DNA from: Nitrososphaeraceae archaeon
GTDB taxonomy: Archaea; Thermoproteota; Nitrososphaeria; Nitrososphaerales; Nitrososphaeraceae
NCBI GenBank assembly: GCA_031316115.1
Contig: JALDRC010000013.1
Location: forward strand, 1-57,069
Reading direction: 5' to 3'
Length of the DNA stretch: 57,069 nt
Within the stretch, counting starts at the first letter, position 1. Each line of letters starts with the position of its first letter. Under the pieces are notes generated by a model. It did not search any database, was not told the origin of the DNA, and worked only from the letters and a program-made list of their open reading frames with translations. The position numbers and the translations under genes are program-made. This document shows, piece after piece, positions 56,632 to 57,069 of the stretch.

Positions 56632-57069
56632 ATGTTTTATGTAGAGATCATATATCTAATCGTTTCTAGCATAATTATCGTAATATTGCTAAAAGTTCTC
56701 TTTATCTTTGTTATTTTAAAGTTGATAATAAATATATGATATATAAGAAAATATAGTTTTTTGAAAAGAAATCTACACCTAAAGGAACAGCAATTGTGAT
56801 GATGAGGATCTGGAAAATATTGAATATTAATTAGTTACATCTTTACGGATTAGTTATTGCATTCGCATGTTAGAAACCAGAATCATGAACTTAAGATGGG
56901 ACTCGAATCCATAAGGTACACCTCGGGGTTCTTATTATTATAATTTTTATTAATCATCAAATGTACAACTATTAAATCTGGATGCAGATAACTGAAAGTT
57001 ATGATAGATTTTACCTCGACAATTTGAGATATAATTAGCTTAGAGTTAATGGAATCACAATCTCTTACA
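56632..57069. other. Intergenic at window end
   Basis: No gene. A T-arm-like hairpin (56896-56912) was seen and not accepted as a tRNA. The rest is AT-rich. Confidence 0.45.

Noticed and set aside
56896-56912. tRNA T-arm-like hairpin (minus strand loop TTCGAGT)
   Set aside because: No matching acceptor, D-arm or anticodon arm could be found upstream; one stem position is mismatched. At most a tRNA fragment.

Overview
The window looks like a chromosomal accessory region of an AT-rich, gene-sparse archaeon, most likely a soil ammonia-oxidising Nitrososphaeria of the Candidatus Nitrosocosmicus type. That placement is inference. It rests on frequent TTG/GTG starts, a low coding fraction with long AT-rich gaps, many secreted low-complexity proteins with near-identical signal peptides, DUF308 (HdeD-like), DUF1622 and CBS-pair proteins, and repeated transposase relics. 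There is no rRNA, no convincing tRNA, no CRISPR array and no ammonia-oxidation gene to confirm it.

Layout. 1-10.9 kb: the end of a metallophosphoesterase, secreted proteins, a Tat-exported vanadium-haloperoxidase/PAP2 enzyme, a large secreted protein built from about 15 cysteine-paired repeats whose 3' end is shifted through several frames, and a DUF1186-like protein whose SEC-C zinc tail is displaced by one base. 11-16 kb: small secreted proteins, an HTH regulator, a membrane-protein gene split by an in-frame stop, and a large secreted protein with an amidotransferase-like domain. 16-23 kb: secreted proteins sharing one signal peptide, a PsbP-like/DsbA-like thiol oxidoreductase, and two genes full of in-frame tandem repeats, one of them frameshifted. 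23-32 kb: an IS3 relic with a tandemly duplicated end, a MarR regulator next to an MFS drug exporter, a 1 kb non-coding run of six related hairpins, an overlapping pair of tiny zinc proteins, a candidate structured RNA, an integrase relic, and an IS630 head next to an IS5-like transposase. 32-40 kb: four secreted or membrane proteins, then a patatin-like lipase converging on a GH5 endoglycoceramidase-like hydrolase, and a DUF308 protein. 40-57 kb: five copies of one IS6-like element (one with perfect ends and an 8-bp target duplication), a nucleotidyltransferase, a large unknown membrane protein, a cadherin-like secreted domain, a CBS protein, a 45-bp minisatellite, more repeat-rich secreted proteins, an IS481-like element with long inverted repeats, and a DUF1348 protein.

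Two themes stand out. First, the secretome: at least five genes carry the same export signal (FLAAxLVAGTIS type) but different mature parts, often expanded by in-frame tandem repeats, and three genes share a mature module with paired Cys and Asn-rich strands. Second, decay: many otherwise sensible genes are broken by one-base shifts or by stops that could each come from Gln or Arg codons by one C-to-T change. Whether the shifts are real or consensus errors decides how many of these genes work.

The best candidates for something undescribed are the hairpin series at 27.6-28.6 kb, the structured element at 29.2-29.4 kb, and the shared-signal secreted protein family.
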